NCBI GenBank assembly: GCA_026225945.1
Contig: JAMJFZ010001089.1
Location: forward strand, 4,639,501-4,703,500
DNA from: Cricetomys ansorgei
Taxonomy: Eukaryota > Chordata > Mammalia > Rodentia > Nesomyidae
DNA length: 64,000 bases
Direction: 5' to 3'
The notes under the pieces were generated by a model that worked only from the letters and a program-made list of their open reading frames with translations, was not told the DNA's origin and ran no database searches. The translations under genes and the position numbers were made by a program. Shown piece by piece: positions 33,806 to 44,015 of this stretch (positions are counted from its first letter, which is position 1; each line of letters starts with the position of its first letter).

Positions 33806-34169
33806 AAAATATTATAAACAATATATTTGGAAAGGAGCATCTTTAATTATACAACAAATAGAATTTGCAAACATTTTTCAGATAGTTCATCCAAATATCT
33901 AAAGACATCACAAATAGCTCAATTCATAAAGTTTGGCATGGAGATAAACTTTCTATGAAAATAGCCTCATGCTGAGGGGTTTTGGGACTCAAACCATGAT
34001 GAACTTACCATATCTATCGACATCAAGTCTTTATTTGTGTTCTGTTTTCTTTTAAGCTTTTATGGTTTCTGAAAATGATAAGTCACATGAATAAATCAAT
34101 TGTTTAATTTTTCTGCCAAAGATACAGATAGACCACATCCAGAGGAATTGTGGTTTTGTTATCTGTTTA
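33806..34169. other. Unclassified AT-rich DNA
   Basis: No family recognised. Confidence 0.4.
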
Positions 34170-34468
34170 CATTCATTCCTTTGTACCTAAGGGGTCTGGT
34201 TCCAGGATCCCCATAAATATACCAAAATTTGTGGATACTTAATTCTCTTTGTTAAGGTAGTGTGCATCCTATATATGTCAACTCCTGTGGAGTTGAAATT
34301 ATCTCATATAGTAAGTGTCATGTGAGTACTACACAGTCTTATTTAGGGGACAACTAGAATGAAACAGTCTATACTTATGCAGTATGGATAGCTTCCCCTC
34401 TGATGTTTCACACTGAGGTTCATAAAATTCAATGTTGCACAACCAAGGGATACAGAGGGACAACTGTA
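34168..34468. mobile_element. Tigger-type MITE with TA duplications
   Basis: A 297-bp element (34170-34466) is bounded on both sides by TA. Its ends are imperfect inverted repeats: 'cattcattcctttgtacct' on the left and, inverted, 'cagttgtccctctgtatccc' on the right. Internal 'ggttccaggatcc' and 'accaaaatttgtggatac' fit TcMar-Tigger MITEs. It has no transposase. Confidence 0.85.
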
Positions 34469-34589
34469 GTTTTTGAGGGAAAATTTCTTGGTTCATTATT
34501 TTGTTTCATTCTTATTTTGCTTTTGCATATGTGCTGTGTTGTGCATGTGATGTATGTGCTTGTCAACGTGATCTGTGTCTGTGAATGAA

Positions 34590-34845
34590 GGTGCATCTGT
34601 GTAGAAGTTTACATTGAGTGTGCTTTCAAAGTCACTCTCCAGATTTCTTTTTTTGAGACAGGGTTTCTCATCATGAAGCACATTAGTTTGGCTAATTTGG
34701 AAATTGAGTCTGTCTATATTCCTAGTTTTGGTGTCACAGGTCCATACCATTCTGCTGGCTTTTGACATGGTTCTGAGGCTCCAAACTTAGGTCTTCATCC
34801 CTGTACACAGCAGACTCTTTACTGACTGAGCCATCTCCCCACCAA
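34590..34845 (-). mobile_element. B4-like composite SINE
   Basis: 'ttgagacagggtttctcat' near 34653 and 'actgactgagccatctcccc' near 34821 frame the inverse of a composite SINE body and head. The middle is strongly diverged. Confidence 0.65.
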
Positions 34846-35064
34846 TTCTGGTTTTATTACAAAACTAGAATTTACTAATGGTAATGAGCCAAACTACGCA
34901 GAATCTGATGCCTACAGAGTTTAAAATTATCCATGCTTCTAAGTGTGGATGAGTTATCAGTCTGCTCTATACCCACCCTACCAAGCAAACCTTAGATTCT
35001 AGAAGAGAACCCCCTCCATGTTATTGAGGGTCCAGTGATGGCAGGCAGCTGGCTGTCCATATCT

Positions 35065-35240
35065 AAACTCTATGACTTACTGCATGACTTTGGCAAGTAT
35101 CTTGTCTTTTCTTTGACACGTGACTCATGTAAGTGGGAACACTATAATGTCCATGGGGATTATTAAATCAATACTGGATAGCATGCACAATGCCTAGAAA
35201 AACACTAAACAAACAGCAGGTATCTTTCTCATAGGAAGGT
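35065..35240 (+). mobile_element. MIR SINE
   Basis: 'tctatgacttactgcatgac', 'tttggcaagtatcttg', 'ggggattattaaatca' and 'gcacaatgcctagaaaaaca' follow MIR order from core to 3' end. Confidence 0.8.
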
Positions 35241-35519
35241 AAGTGATAAGAATGGTCCTGTGGTAAATGGGGACCTCAGTACACACAAACGACACCAACA
35301 AAAGCTGTAATTAATAAGTCCCCCTGACAAACCTACATTGTGTAAGCTTAGAATTCCACAATGATAAGACACTTCACCATACTTCATTCCGTCAACAGCA
35401 GATGGCTATTTTGAGTTATATTGTTTTGTCTATTTTCTATGAGTAATAATCTATAATCTGCAATCTACACAGTTTTCTTGCTCAGGATTGCTGTATCTTT
35501 CTGAGCGCTTTCATTTTTC

Positions 35520-35609
35520 TGGTGAGTATTTTTTTTTCTACTTCTGTGAAGAATGATATTGGGATTTATATGGGGGTTGCATAGAATCTGTGCAATGTCT
35601 CCTTTTTTA
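35520..35609 (-). mobile_element. LINE-1 ORF2 fragment
   Basis: 'acttctgtgaagaatgatat' then 'tgcatagaatctgtgcaat' is the inverse of the L1 ORF2 region just upstream of the conserved 'caatgtcattcttcacag' type block. It lies on the 3' side of the next L1 piece, so the two are separate insertions or rearranged. Confidence 0.65.
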
Positions 35610-35935
35610 AAGTTTTTATTAGCATAGATTAGCAGCTATAATGGGTTTCACTGTGACTTTTCATATACACACATTTGATCATATTTACCCCCCATTAAAT
35701 CTCTCTTTATCCCCTCCAACTCTTGCTAAGCCCCTCTCTCCTCATAACCAGTTCCCTTTCATGTCTTTTTTTGAGTTTACTAAGGATTACTCACAGAGGT
35801 GAGGAATTGTTTACAGGAGCCTGGGAAGATTACCACAGCTACACCACTGAAGAAAGTGCATCTCCCTCAGCAGCCAATAACTGTGCATAGATCTTCAGGG
35901 CTGGGCGGGGCTTCCTAGACTCTCCTACTTGCAAC
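35610..35935 (-). mobile_element. Lx-type LINE-1 3' UTR fragment
   Basis: A T-rich left edge, then 'tttgatcatatttacccccc', 'gaattgtttacaggagcctg' and 'gaagaaagtgcatctccctc' in inverse L1 3' UTR order. It is 5'-truncated. Confidence 0.75.
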
Positions 35936-36089
35936 TTTTATTGTGTTTTTACTTCTTTGAGTTAGATATTTACAACTAGAGCTGTTGCTCATATAATACA
36001 TTTATGTTTGATTAGTGAAATTAATATCTCTTATATGGATATAATTCAATATGAATTGCTTTGAGGAGTGATAAAGACCATCAGTAAGC

Positions 36090-36935
36090 ATTTGAGTATA
36101 ATTTTAAAACAATTATTAAAACACTCATATAATAGTCTATCAACTTTAAGTGTGTAATTAAATGTTTCTAGTCCATTCACTAAGGTGAGTGCCTATCACC
36201 GCAGGCCACGTTTGGAACACGCATCATCCTAGTCAGATATCTTGGACCTGCTTTTAGCCAATCCCAAGTCCCACCCAAGCTCCAGGCAGTCTTAATCTAC
36301 TTTCTGCTTCCATGACTGCTTTTTCTAGACATTGCATAAGTGGGCCATGCATGACATGCTTTTGTGTATCTGAGCCCTTTCAGCAAATGATATTTTAATA
36401 TTTAATTATAGCATCTATCGGTATCTATTCCCTTACGCTGATGCACGGTTTCCTACTGTTTGGATTTATTAGGCTTTGTATTCAACAATCGATGGATATT
36501 TGGTTTGCACCTAGTTTAAACTGCTATGGATAATATTTAATTACCATTTATGCATACATTTCTAGTGGACTTATACATAATAATTACACGTGCTTGTGAG
36601 GTATGGCATGATATTCTGACCAATATATACATCACATGAATAAAAACTAGAGTAATGAACACATACAGCTTAGAACTTTATCTTTTCTCTGTGATTAATC
36701 CATTCAAAATTCATCCTTTTGGCTGTTTTGAGACACAGTTGGCTCTGCTGTTAATTGTAGTTACTCTACTGGGCCATAGAACACAGAGCTTACTTCTGGG
36801 GAGGAGTGGGGGTGGTTGGCCCCAGGTACAATGCTAGGGTTATATTTCACCTTTAACATCAGTTGTTAACCTGTTTTGCAGAGTGCCTTCTTGGTTTTGC
36901 ATTCCCACTAGCAACGCATTAATGTTCTACAGACC
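36090..36935 (-). mobile_element. Ancient L1M LINE-1, ORF2 end and 3' UTR
   Basis: Blocks appear in inverse L1M order: 'aatctactttctgcttccat', 'tctagacattgcataagtgg', 'caatcgatggatatttgg' and, near the end, 'gcattcccactagcaacgca'. A section around 36600-36740 is not alignable. Frames are destroyed. Confidence 0.8.
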
Positions 36936-37204
36936 AATTTTAAAAGGTCAAAATAGAAAAATATACAAATTTAAATGCTGAATTTCCATTCTCTGACATT
37001 AATTATCAGCTATGACTTCCCTCTCATAAAAGGTCAGGGGGAGAATTCTTCTAGAGTTACAAGATTCTCATTTGCCACGTGTTGCTGTTTTTGTAGGAAG
37101 AGGGCTCTCTTGCCTCATTCATCCAGCTAAGCCAGTGAGGGCTGCCTCATGCTCTCCCAATCCTAGCCATCTGAAGAAACCCTGGAAAGTGCAAAAAACA
37201 TGTA

Positions 37205-37804
37205 ATAAGTTGTTGTGGGATGTTTGAATTAGATATCTTACAGTTATTATGGGATCATACTCCTCTGGACATGCTGTATGGGCAAAGGACTTGCCCATAC
37301 TTGCAGCATGTAAAGGACTTGCTTCTTACAGTGTTAACACTTCTGTCCTTAAAACAAAGGAGTAACCCCCCCAGATCTCCATGGGAACAGGCCATCTGTT
37401 TGCCTTAATGCAGAGGAAGGTTCCCTAACACCATCAATGCTCTGCAACCTGGTAATCAGAGAAGACTCTGGGTCACCCCCAGCCTGGGCACCTGCCAGAA
37501 TAGGCTACAAATCTGCTGGCAGACCTTGAGAAGTGTTAGGTTCCGTTCATTTGTATAATGAAGGCCTGTGTGGAGGAAGGAGGGAATTTTTGAATGAATA
37601 AAGCACCTGGTGGTGAGGCACAGGGAGAGAGCAGAACCGTGAGCAGAGGCAGAACCACGAGGAGAGCGACCTGAGGAGGCTATGGAAGAGGATATGGCCT
37701 GAGCTCTCTGCCTAAGCCGCCTGGGTATTGCACCCCTGAGAGTTGTCACGGCTCGTTATTAATATATCATCTTCTTTTTAATAAATATTACTTTAACAAT
37801 AAGT
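37205..37804. mobile_element. Solo LTR with perfect 6-bp duplication
   Basis: The LTR spans 37211-37798 (588 bp), starting 'tgttgtggga' and ending 'ctttaaca'. It is flanked by ATAAGT at 37205-37210 and 37799-37804. TG...CA ends with a 6-bp duplication are typical of class II (ERVK) elements. A 'gaataaagcacc' signal lies at 37595 and an AATAAA at 37780. No internal region remains, so it arose by LTR-LTR recombination. Confidence 0.88.
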
Positions 37805-38499
37805 GAAAAACTTACTCCTGAGGTCTGGAAAGAAAGGAGTTAACGCAGTTTGTAACAATTATTGACTACAAGATCTGCAAATGATTGCATAAAATTTCTA
37901 AAATATGCCTGCAAGCTTCTCTTATCGATGCAGTGCCCCAGGGGTACACACGTGGGTTTAAGTGTCTAAACCACTTTATTAATTAAATTGCTATGATTTA
38001 CCTCTCCCATGTTAGCATTTCAGTTTATGAAACAACCCGGTAATTAGAAAATGACGTACCACTGCTGATTGTTTACTTTGTGGGTGAAATATTGCACACG
38101 TACATATATAGATATTTATACACACTCATACATACACGGGAACCACGTTTCCCTAGCAACCCTCACAGGCTACTTTATTTCTAGTCCAATTAATAGGCAA
38201 TTTCCAGTGGTGCATTAAATTGCTTTCTTTAAGGGTGGGGAGTGGTGAATGGTGGCTGAGAAGCTCCTGTCCTGCTGAGGTATATGATGGCATCTGAGTG
38301 TGTTCGTTTATATGTTTCTCTCTATAGAGAGAAAACTAAAACCATAAGATTTTATTGTGAAAAGTATATGCATACAACAACCTTAAGCTACCTAGTTAGT
38401 CCTGTGGTTGTAGGCTTGTTTTACTTGTACAGTGTCTTATACACTTCATTCCCTACCTCGAGGATACATTTATGAAAATATAATGTAAATTCCCCATGC
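37805..38499. other. Unique stretch, candidate conserved block
   Basis: No repeat recognised. The part 37960-38240 carries several TAATTA-like cores and an RFX-like 'gtttccctagcaac' at 38147-38160. Confidence 0.45.
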
Positions 38500-38905
38500 T
38501 GCTGAGAGGACCACCAGGTAACCCCTCGTGATGGCCAGGCCCTGACCTCTGCTCTTTAGGAATTCCCCGTAATTCTCGGAAAGCCCTGAAGTCAGCTGCT
38601 GGCCAATTAGAGCTTTCTGCACGTCTCTCACACACCCCACTTTCCCATGAACCCCTCACTTCCCTGCCAGATGTAACAAGCCAATCCAGTAAGGAATGGT
38701 GCTTGGGTCCTGACCAATTGGAGAGATCCTCCCTAGCAACTGCCTGTTTCACTTGAAAACCCACGTGCACCCACATTTGGGCACCACCATGTTTTTTTTA
38801 ATTGACTGGACCTGACATGTCAGAATAAATAAACTGCTTTGCTTGGCCATATGTGTATCTCAGTGTCTGTTTGAGCTATTGTACGGACCCAACGCTAGTA
38901 ACAAT
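38500..38905 (+). mobile_element. ERV-type LTR
   Basis: A GC-balanced U3-like part with 'gaccaattggagagatcctc' (CCAAT-like) is followed by 'gaataaataaactgctttgc' and 'ggccatatgtgtatctcagt'. The wording resembles the R/U5 of the LTR at 24.4 kb. Ends and target duplication could not be fixed. Confidence 0.6.
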
Positions 38906-39019
38906 CTGGAGTTGTTGTTAAGTACTATTGTTTGACTGTTTTATTTTTATTATTAGAGATTTATTTAGCTTATGTACATGTATCTGAAAGTATGTATACC
39001 AAAATGAAATAATAATTAT

Positions 39020-39430
39020 TGTGTGTGTGTGTGTGTGTGTGTGTGTAGGCGAGCACATATGTGTGTACCATGCCATGGTGTATAGAACTCAGAAGACAAC
39101 CTTGAGTACTGATCCTTGGCTTCCACTTTGTAAGAGACAGGGTCCCTCCTTATTATCCTCTGTACACTCCAGGGTAGCTGACCTTCAAGTTTCTGGGGAT
39201 CCTGTACCTCCCAGTTCAATATAGTAGTGCTAATATTTCAGAACCACCCTACTTTATCCATTGGACACCATGTGATTGCAGGTGTCCTCAGGGACCTGAA
39301 GAGGGAACTGAATTCCCTAAAACTATGTTGCAGGCAGTTTGTGAGCAGCCCAGTGTTGGTAGTAGGTACCAGTAACCAAATTCAAGTCCTCTTCGAGAGC
39401 AGAAAGTGCTCTGAACCACTGTGTCTTCTC
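39020..39430 (-). mobile_element. B4-like composite SINE with (TG)n
   Basis: (TG)14 at 39020-39047, then 'gaactcagaagacaaccttg', 'gtaagagacagggtccctcc' and 'ctgaattccctaaaact' in inverse composite-SINE order. The middle seems expanded, since the unit is longer than usual. Confidence 0.6.
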
Positions 39431-39449
39431 TTAAGCCCTATCAACTTTT

Positions 39450-39463
39450 TGTCTGTCTGTCTA

Positions 39464-39497
<34 letters not shown>

Positions 39498-39520
39498 CAT
39501 CTATCTACCTACCTACCTAG
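39450..39520. repeat. (TCTG)n/(TCTA)n/(ACCT)n microsatellite
   Basis: Tetranucleotide tract that changes unit along its length, next to the B1 tail side. Confidence 0.95.
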
Positions 39521-39660
39521 TTTTTCAAGACAGGGTTTTTCTGTTTAGCCCTGGCTGTCCTAGAACTTACTCTGTAGACCAGGCTGGCCTCAGACTTGAA
39601 GATCTGCCTGCCTCTGCCTCCCAGGTGTGGAGATTAAAGGCATGCATTACTACAGCCAGG
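39521..39660 (-). mobile_element. B1 SINE
   Basis: 'tttttcaagacagggttttt', 'tgtagaccaggctggcctca' and 'gcctgcctctgcctcccag' are the inverse of a B1. It retains 'ctgtttagccctggctgtcc' in place of the local 'gagttacaaca' variant, which suggests an older copy. Confidence 0.9.
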
Positions 39661-39974
39661 ATTTGTCTGCTTTTATTTAAAATTAGTTATTCCACCAACA
39701 AACTGCACACTTGTGCTGAATACAGTATTGGAATTTTAAAATCAATTTTCTCAACAATGGGCAACGTGCTACTTTTAAGTGAAAGATGACAAGTATCAAA
39801 CATCAGGAAACTATCAGACTTTGGATTTTAGTGGTTATACACTCATGTTTTCCACATTCATGTAACATTTCTGTGTTATGTGTATATCAGTCATCATTGT
39901 CATTTAAAGTCTCTATTGGGGGGTCATGTATACTTAGTCTCCCACTAATCTGTTTGCAGGGCATACAGTCCAAG
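39661..39974. other. Unclassified DNA
   Basis: No repeat or gene recognised. Confidence 0.45.
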
Positions 39975-40137
39975 ATATATATGTGTGTGTATGTGTGTAT
40001 ATACATATATATGTATGTATATATATGTATATGCGTGTATATATACATATATGTATATATATGTATATACACACATGTATGTATATATATGTATATGTAT
40101 ACACACACACATATATATGTGTATATACATATATATG
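39975..40137. repeat. 163-bp alternating purine-pyrimidine tract
   Basis: Purine and pyrimidine alternate without a break from 39975 to 40137, mixing TA, TG and CA steps. Such DNA can adopt Z-form or cruciform structures. Overlapping Tyr/Ile-rich frames in this tract are artefacts. Confidence 0.97.
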
Positions 40138-40422
40138 ATAAAGTGTCATTTATGAATTAGGTTCCCTAAGAAATAAAGCTACAATAACTAACCCAGTAAC
40201 AGATAGAAAAATTATAAGCATAGTCTTGCAATAAAAGTGACTTAAAATTTAGGAATTTGTTTCCATAATTTTCCATTTAATATTCTTAGACCCTATTAAA
40301 GCACTGGTTAGTGAAACCGTAGAAAGTTCAGATTGCAGATGAGGGGGAACTGCTATAATTCAAAAATCTCTATCTCGTGGACATACTGGTAGGTTAAAAC
40401 AAAATAATTATCTTCTGTGTGC
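40138..40422. other. Unclassified AT-rich DNA
   Basis: No family recognised. Confidence 0.4.
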
Positions 40423-40508
40423 GGGAGGAGGGAGAGGGAGAAGGAGGGGGAGGGGGAAAGGGAGAGGGAGGGGGGACGGGGAGGGGGAGGGGGAGGAGGA
40501 GGGAGAGG
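40423..40508. repeat. G-rich purine tract
   Basis: Eighty-six bases of A/G with a single C at 40477. It holds many runs of three to six G, giving strong G-quadruplex potential on the plus strand. Confidence 0.95.
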
Positions 40509-40797
40509 CAGAGGGTGCATGTGTGCACCTGTGAATAGCTTAGAGAACAACCTTGTGTATTGGTCTAAGGCTGCTACCTTGTTAGAGAAACAGGGTCTGT
40601 CCTTGTTTGTCTCTGTGTACTCCAGGCTAGCTGGTCCAGAAGCTTCTAGAGATTCTGTACCTCCCATTTCAAGCCAGGAGTGTTAGGATTTCAGAAGCAG
40701 GCTACTTCATCCAGCTTTCCATGGGTTCTGGAGATTGGAATTCAGGCCTTCTAACTTGCATGAAATTGCTTTACACAAAGAGCTATATGCCCAGCAT
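40509..40797 (-). mobile_element. B4-like composite SINE
   Basis: 'gagaacaaccttgtgtattg', 'tagagaaacagggtctgtcc', 'ctccaggctagctggtccag' and 'ggttctggagattggaattc' give the inverse composite-SINE order. The adjoining purine tract sits at its tail side. Confidence 0.7.
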
Positions 40798-41104
40798 GAA
40801 TAATAATCTTTAAATTATTTTAATGTACAGGGAAGGATTTCCATTATATGAAACATAATGTAGTTAGCAATCTGAAGATACAGAGGTATGAAGTCATGGC
40901 TGTAGTGTGTTCTGACTGCAGAGTTAGTGGGTAGCTGTGACATCCGGAGTTCACAGTTCCATAGGAGAATGCTTTGCTCACAAACATTAAGCAGAAATTG
41001 TGGAATACCAGAAAGACAGTCTGGCAGAGTTATAGACAACCCTCTGACTTTCCCCAAATTAGTTCCTGCCATTAGATACATTCTACTTTTTAAAAATCCC
41101 CTTG
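40798..41104. other. Unclassified DNA
   Basis: No repeat or gene recognised. Confidence 0.4.
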
Positions 41105-41270
41105 CTGGGCAGTGGGGGCACACACTTTTAATCCCAGCACTCGGGAGGCAGAGGCAGGTGGATCTCTGTGAGTTTGAGACCAGCCTGGTCTATGGAGTGA
41201 GTTCCACGACAGCCAGAGTACAACAGAGAAACCATGTATTGAAAAACCAAAAATAAGTAAGTAAGTAAAT
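41105..41270 (+). mobile_element. B1 SINE, full length
   Basis: 'ctgggcagtgggggcacaca', 'tcgggaggcagaggcaggtg' and 'gccagagtacaacagagaaa', with a GTAA-rich tail that passes into the purine tract. It carries the local B1 variant. Confidence 0.95.
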
Positions 41271-41333
41271 AAAGAAAGAAAGAAAGAAAGGAAGGAAGGA
41301 AGGAAGGAAGGAAGGAAGGAAGGAAGGAAGGAA

Positions 41334-41395
<62 letters not shown>

Positions 41396-41397
41396 AA
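41271..41397. repeat. 127-nt uninterrupted purine tract
   Basis: (GAAA)n, then (GGAA)n, then (GAAA)n with no pyrimidine. It grew from the B1 tail and has a roughly mirror-symmetric layout, which favours intramolecular triplex (H-DNA). Confidence 0.97.
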
Positions 41398-42433
41398 TAG
41401 TAACTCCTTAAACTCTGGGAACCTGACCCTGATCCTTTCTTCTTCCTTCTGGTTTCTTCGTATGCCTCTCTTAACCCTTCATGTGCCTCTCCTGGTACTT
41501 ATAGCATAGCTTCTGTTTCTTTAATTTGAAATATAGCAGAATGCTTGTAGCTGAAGAAAAAAGATAAACAAGGCCCTGGTTCCTTTTGACTTTAGATGGT
41601 ATTAAAAAATCACCAATTCTGAAGGTCTGGCACCTGAACATCATGTTATTAGGCTCCTGTCAGCTTTTCTGTGGATAATATCCCTGACACATGAATCACG
41701 CTGAAAACAGTTGCTTGGATTACTTCTTAGGGATTTGAAGACCACTTCTGTCAAAATCTGCTGTCACTATCTGCTGTGCAGGAGCCCCACAGGTGACCTT
41801 GTGTTGCAGGGGATGAAATCGCTGTTTCAGGTGAGGCTAAAGCCACCATTTTCTGATCTGTGTCCTTGGAAAGCCATGCTGATCCATTACGCACGCATGA
41901 CCACAGTTCCCTTATCTCAGATTGATTTTGGCCACCCTCAAATCACCTTGCTTCTTTACTCCGTAAAAAAAAAATCCTAAAATGTTCCTCAGGGAGACAA
42001 ATGGAGACCGGGCATTCCAGGCTCGTTATGTGTGGTTGTCCTGTAAACAGGCAACTTCTCTCTATTTTCCAAAGCATTTGTTTCAGTGCTTGACATACTG
42101 TGAAGGGAAGTGGGCCTGGTTAGAAATAAGCCACCACTGACTTCCTCTCTCCCATACTCAATGGCCTCACCCCAGTCTTTGTGTTCATTGACCTCTCTCC
42201 AGGGAGTGGTTCTGCAGATGGTCTGTTTGCTCAGTTAGCTTGTAGAACGAATACTGATATCCATTCAAGATTCATAAGCTAAACCTAAACCCTCAAGGTA
42301 ATAGTCATTACCTCAAGGTAGTGACTGGAGCCCGGAGGAACGAGTTAGTACTCTTACAAAGGAGGCCCCTTGTATCCCATGTAGGCAAGAGAAAAAATGA
42401 CATTATGAACAAGAGAACCGTCCTTGTCTGCTC
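41398..42433. other. Unclassified single-copy-like DNA
   Basis: About 1 kb without a recognised repeat. 'taacctcaaggtag' type wording is tandemly repeated at 42292-42322. Confidence 0.45.
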
Positions 42434-42815
42434 TACTATATTAGCTACTTTTGTGTTGCTGTGTTGAAATAGCGTGGCCAAAGCTACTTAAGGAAGAAAG
42501 GTTTCTGTGTGTTTGTTTGTTTGGTTTGTTGGCTTATGATTCTAAAGAGTTAGAGTCCACAATGGCAGGAAGGCAGGGCAGCAGGCAGCAAGAGCAGGAA
42601 GCTGGCTGGTCACATTTTGTTAACATAAAAGTACAGAGTGAGAGGAAGTAGTGAGGAGAGGCTATAATCCCTAAAGCCCACCCTGATGACGTACTTCCTC
42701 CAGCAAAGTTGTGCGCCCTAAAGGTTCCATAGCCTTCCCAAACAGTGCTACCAACCAGGGATCAAGGGTTCAAGTACAGGAGCCCATGGGAGACATTGCA
42801 CATCAAAACCCACGC
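42434..42815 (-). mobile_element. ORR1/MT-like MaLR LTR
   Basis: 'gctgtgttgaaatagcgtgg', 'ggcaggaaggcagggcagca', 'cctgatgacgtacttcctcc' and 'ggagcccatgggagacattg' are the inverse LTR order. It is nearly complete. Confidence 0.85.
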
Positions 42816-42837
42816 AGCTCTTTTCTACTTTACCCAC

Positions 42838-43170
42838 CACCAAACAACTCCCAGGAACAACTTAAGAGAGAAAGGAGTTGTTTTGGCTCACAACTGGAGG
42901 GAATACAGTAGTCCATTGTAAGAGGGAAGTCATGGCGTCGGGAAGCTCCAGAGTGGCGGGAATGTGTGGCAGCTATTCATGTGATAGACTAAGGGGTGGG
43001 AGAGGGTGGCCTGGAGATGGACTATAGCATGCAAGGCCCCTCCCCCCTTCTGTAGGAATACTTCCTTCAACTAGGCCCCACTTTTTAAAGGTTGCATGGC
43101 TTCACTCTGGAGACTATCCTCAAATATGTGAGCCTTCAGGGGACATTTCACATTCAAACCATAACATCAT
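42838..43170 (-). mobile_element. Second MaLR LTR
   Basis: 'agagagaaaggagttgtttt', 'acagtagtccattgtaagag', 'aggccccactttttaaagg' and 'ggggacatttcacattcaaa' again give the inverse MaLR order. It starts 20 bases after the previous LTR; the two differ enough to be different subfamilies. Confidence 0.8.
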
Positions 43171-43189
43171 CAGATGCCGAACCTGCCAA

Positions 43190-43305
43190 GTCACAAGGTC
43201 TTTGATTTCTCAGCTGCTAGAACCATGTGGAATACATTATTGTTATTTATAAGCTGCCTAGTGTGTGGGCTTTCATTCTAACAAAGTGGATGGACCAAGA
43301 CATGA
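43190..43305 (+). mobile_element. MLT1-type LTR, 3' end
   Basis: 'tgctagaaccatgtggaata', 'gttatttataagctgcctag' and 'attctaacaaagtggatgg' match the end of an MLT1 LTR in sense orientation. It is truncated on the left by the neighbouring LTR. Confidence 0.65.
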
Positions 43306-43919
43306 TTTATTGTGGTTTCCGTAATATCTCACACACCTGGCCTGATGTTCACTCTTCTTCAGCTTCTTTGTCTCACATCCCTTGTCTGCCAGCTCCCTCT
43401 GCCTCGGGAATTCTGCATGTTTCTCTCCCTCTGTTGCAAAAGGCCAGGGATCCATGCTCTTCTTCTATAAGGATGGTCTCTAGCATCCTATTTTATAAGG
43501 TTTTCCCAGCCTCAGAGGCATCCCAGGCCCACTGATCAGTGCCTACATCCAGATCAAATCATTCTAGAAATTATGATGCATTTGTTGTTATGTTTCCCAC
43601 ATGCCAGGATTTGGAAACAAGAAACGAATGAATTGTCCACAAAGTTGAGAATGAAGGGTTTCTATCCTAGTGGTATGATGGGAAATAGAGACAGGAGAAC
43701 TCAGAGGAGTTTAGCAGCACAACTCAAATCCCACAGCAGCTATGGAACTGAGAAAAAGTTCAGATTTCCTTGTTTGCAAAGTCTATCTAAGCTCTATGTA
43801 CCAGAGTCATTAGCCCTGTAGCCAGGCTGTGTCAAGCTATGTCTTTATATGGGCATTCAGTCCTGGGTTTCAGGTCAAGATTCTTAATGACTAAGACCTC
43901 CAATAGTCAGACTCTTAAG
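43306..43919. other. Unclassified; weak L2-like part
   Basis: 43330-43545 has L2-like wording ('ccagctccctctgcctcggg', 'cagcctcagaggcatccc') but the order is not convincing. The 102-codon plus frame at 43227-43535 overlaps it and the MLT1 end. Confidence 0.35.
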
Positions 43920-44015
43920 TGGAGGTCAATGGCATTACCTACCTCACGGAGCTAGTGCTTATGAACAAACTTGGCACAATGCTTGAAACATAGTTCTCAA
44001 TGAAATTTGTCACAA
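43920..44015 (+). mobile_element. MIR SINE, 3' part
   Basis: 'ggcattacctacctcacgga', 'cttggcacaatgcttgaaac' and 'tagttctcaatgaaatttg' fit the second half of MIR. Confidence 0.7.

Noticed and set aside
39786..40160. 124-codon Tyr/Ile/Cys-rich frame
   Set aside because: Most of it is the alternating TA/TG/CA tract.
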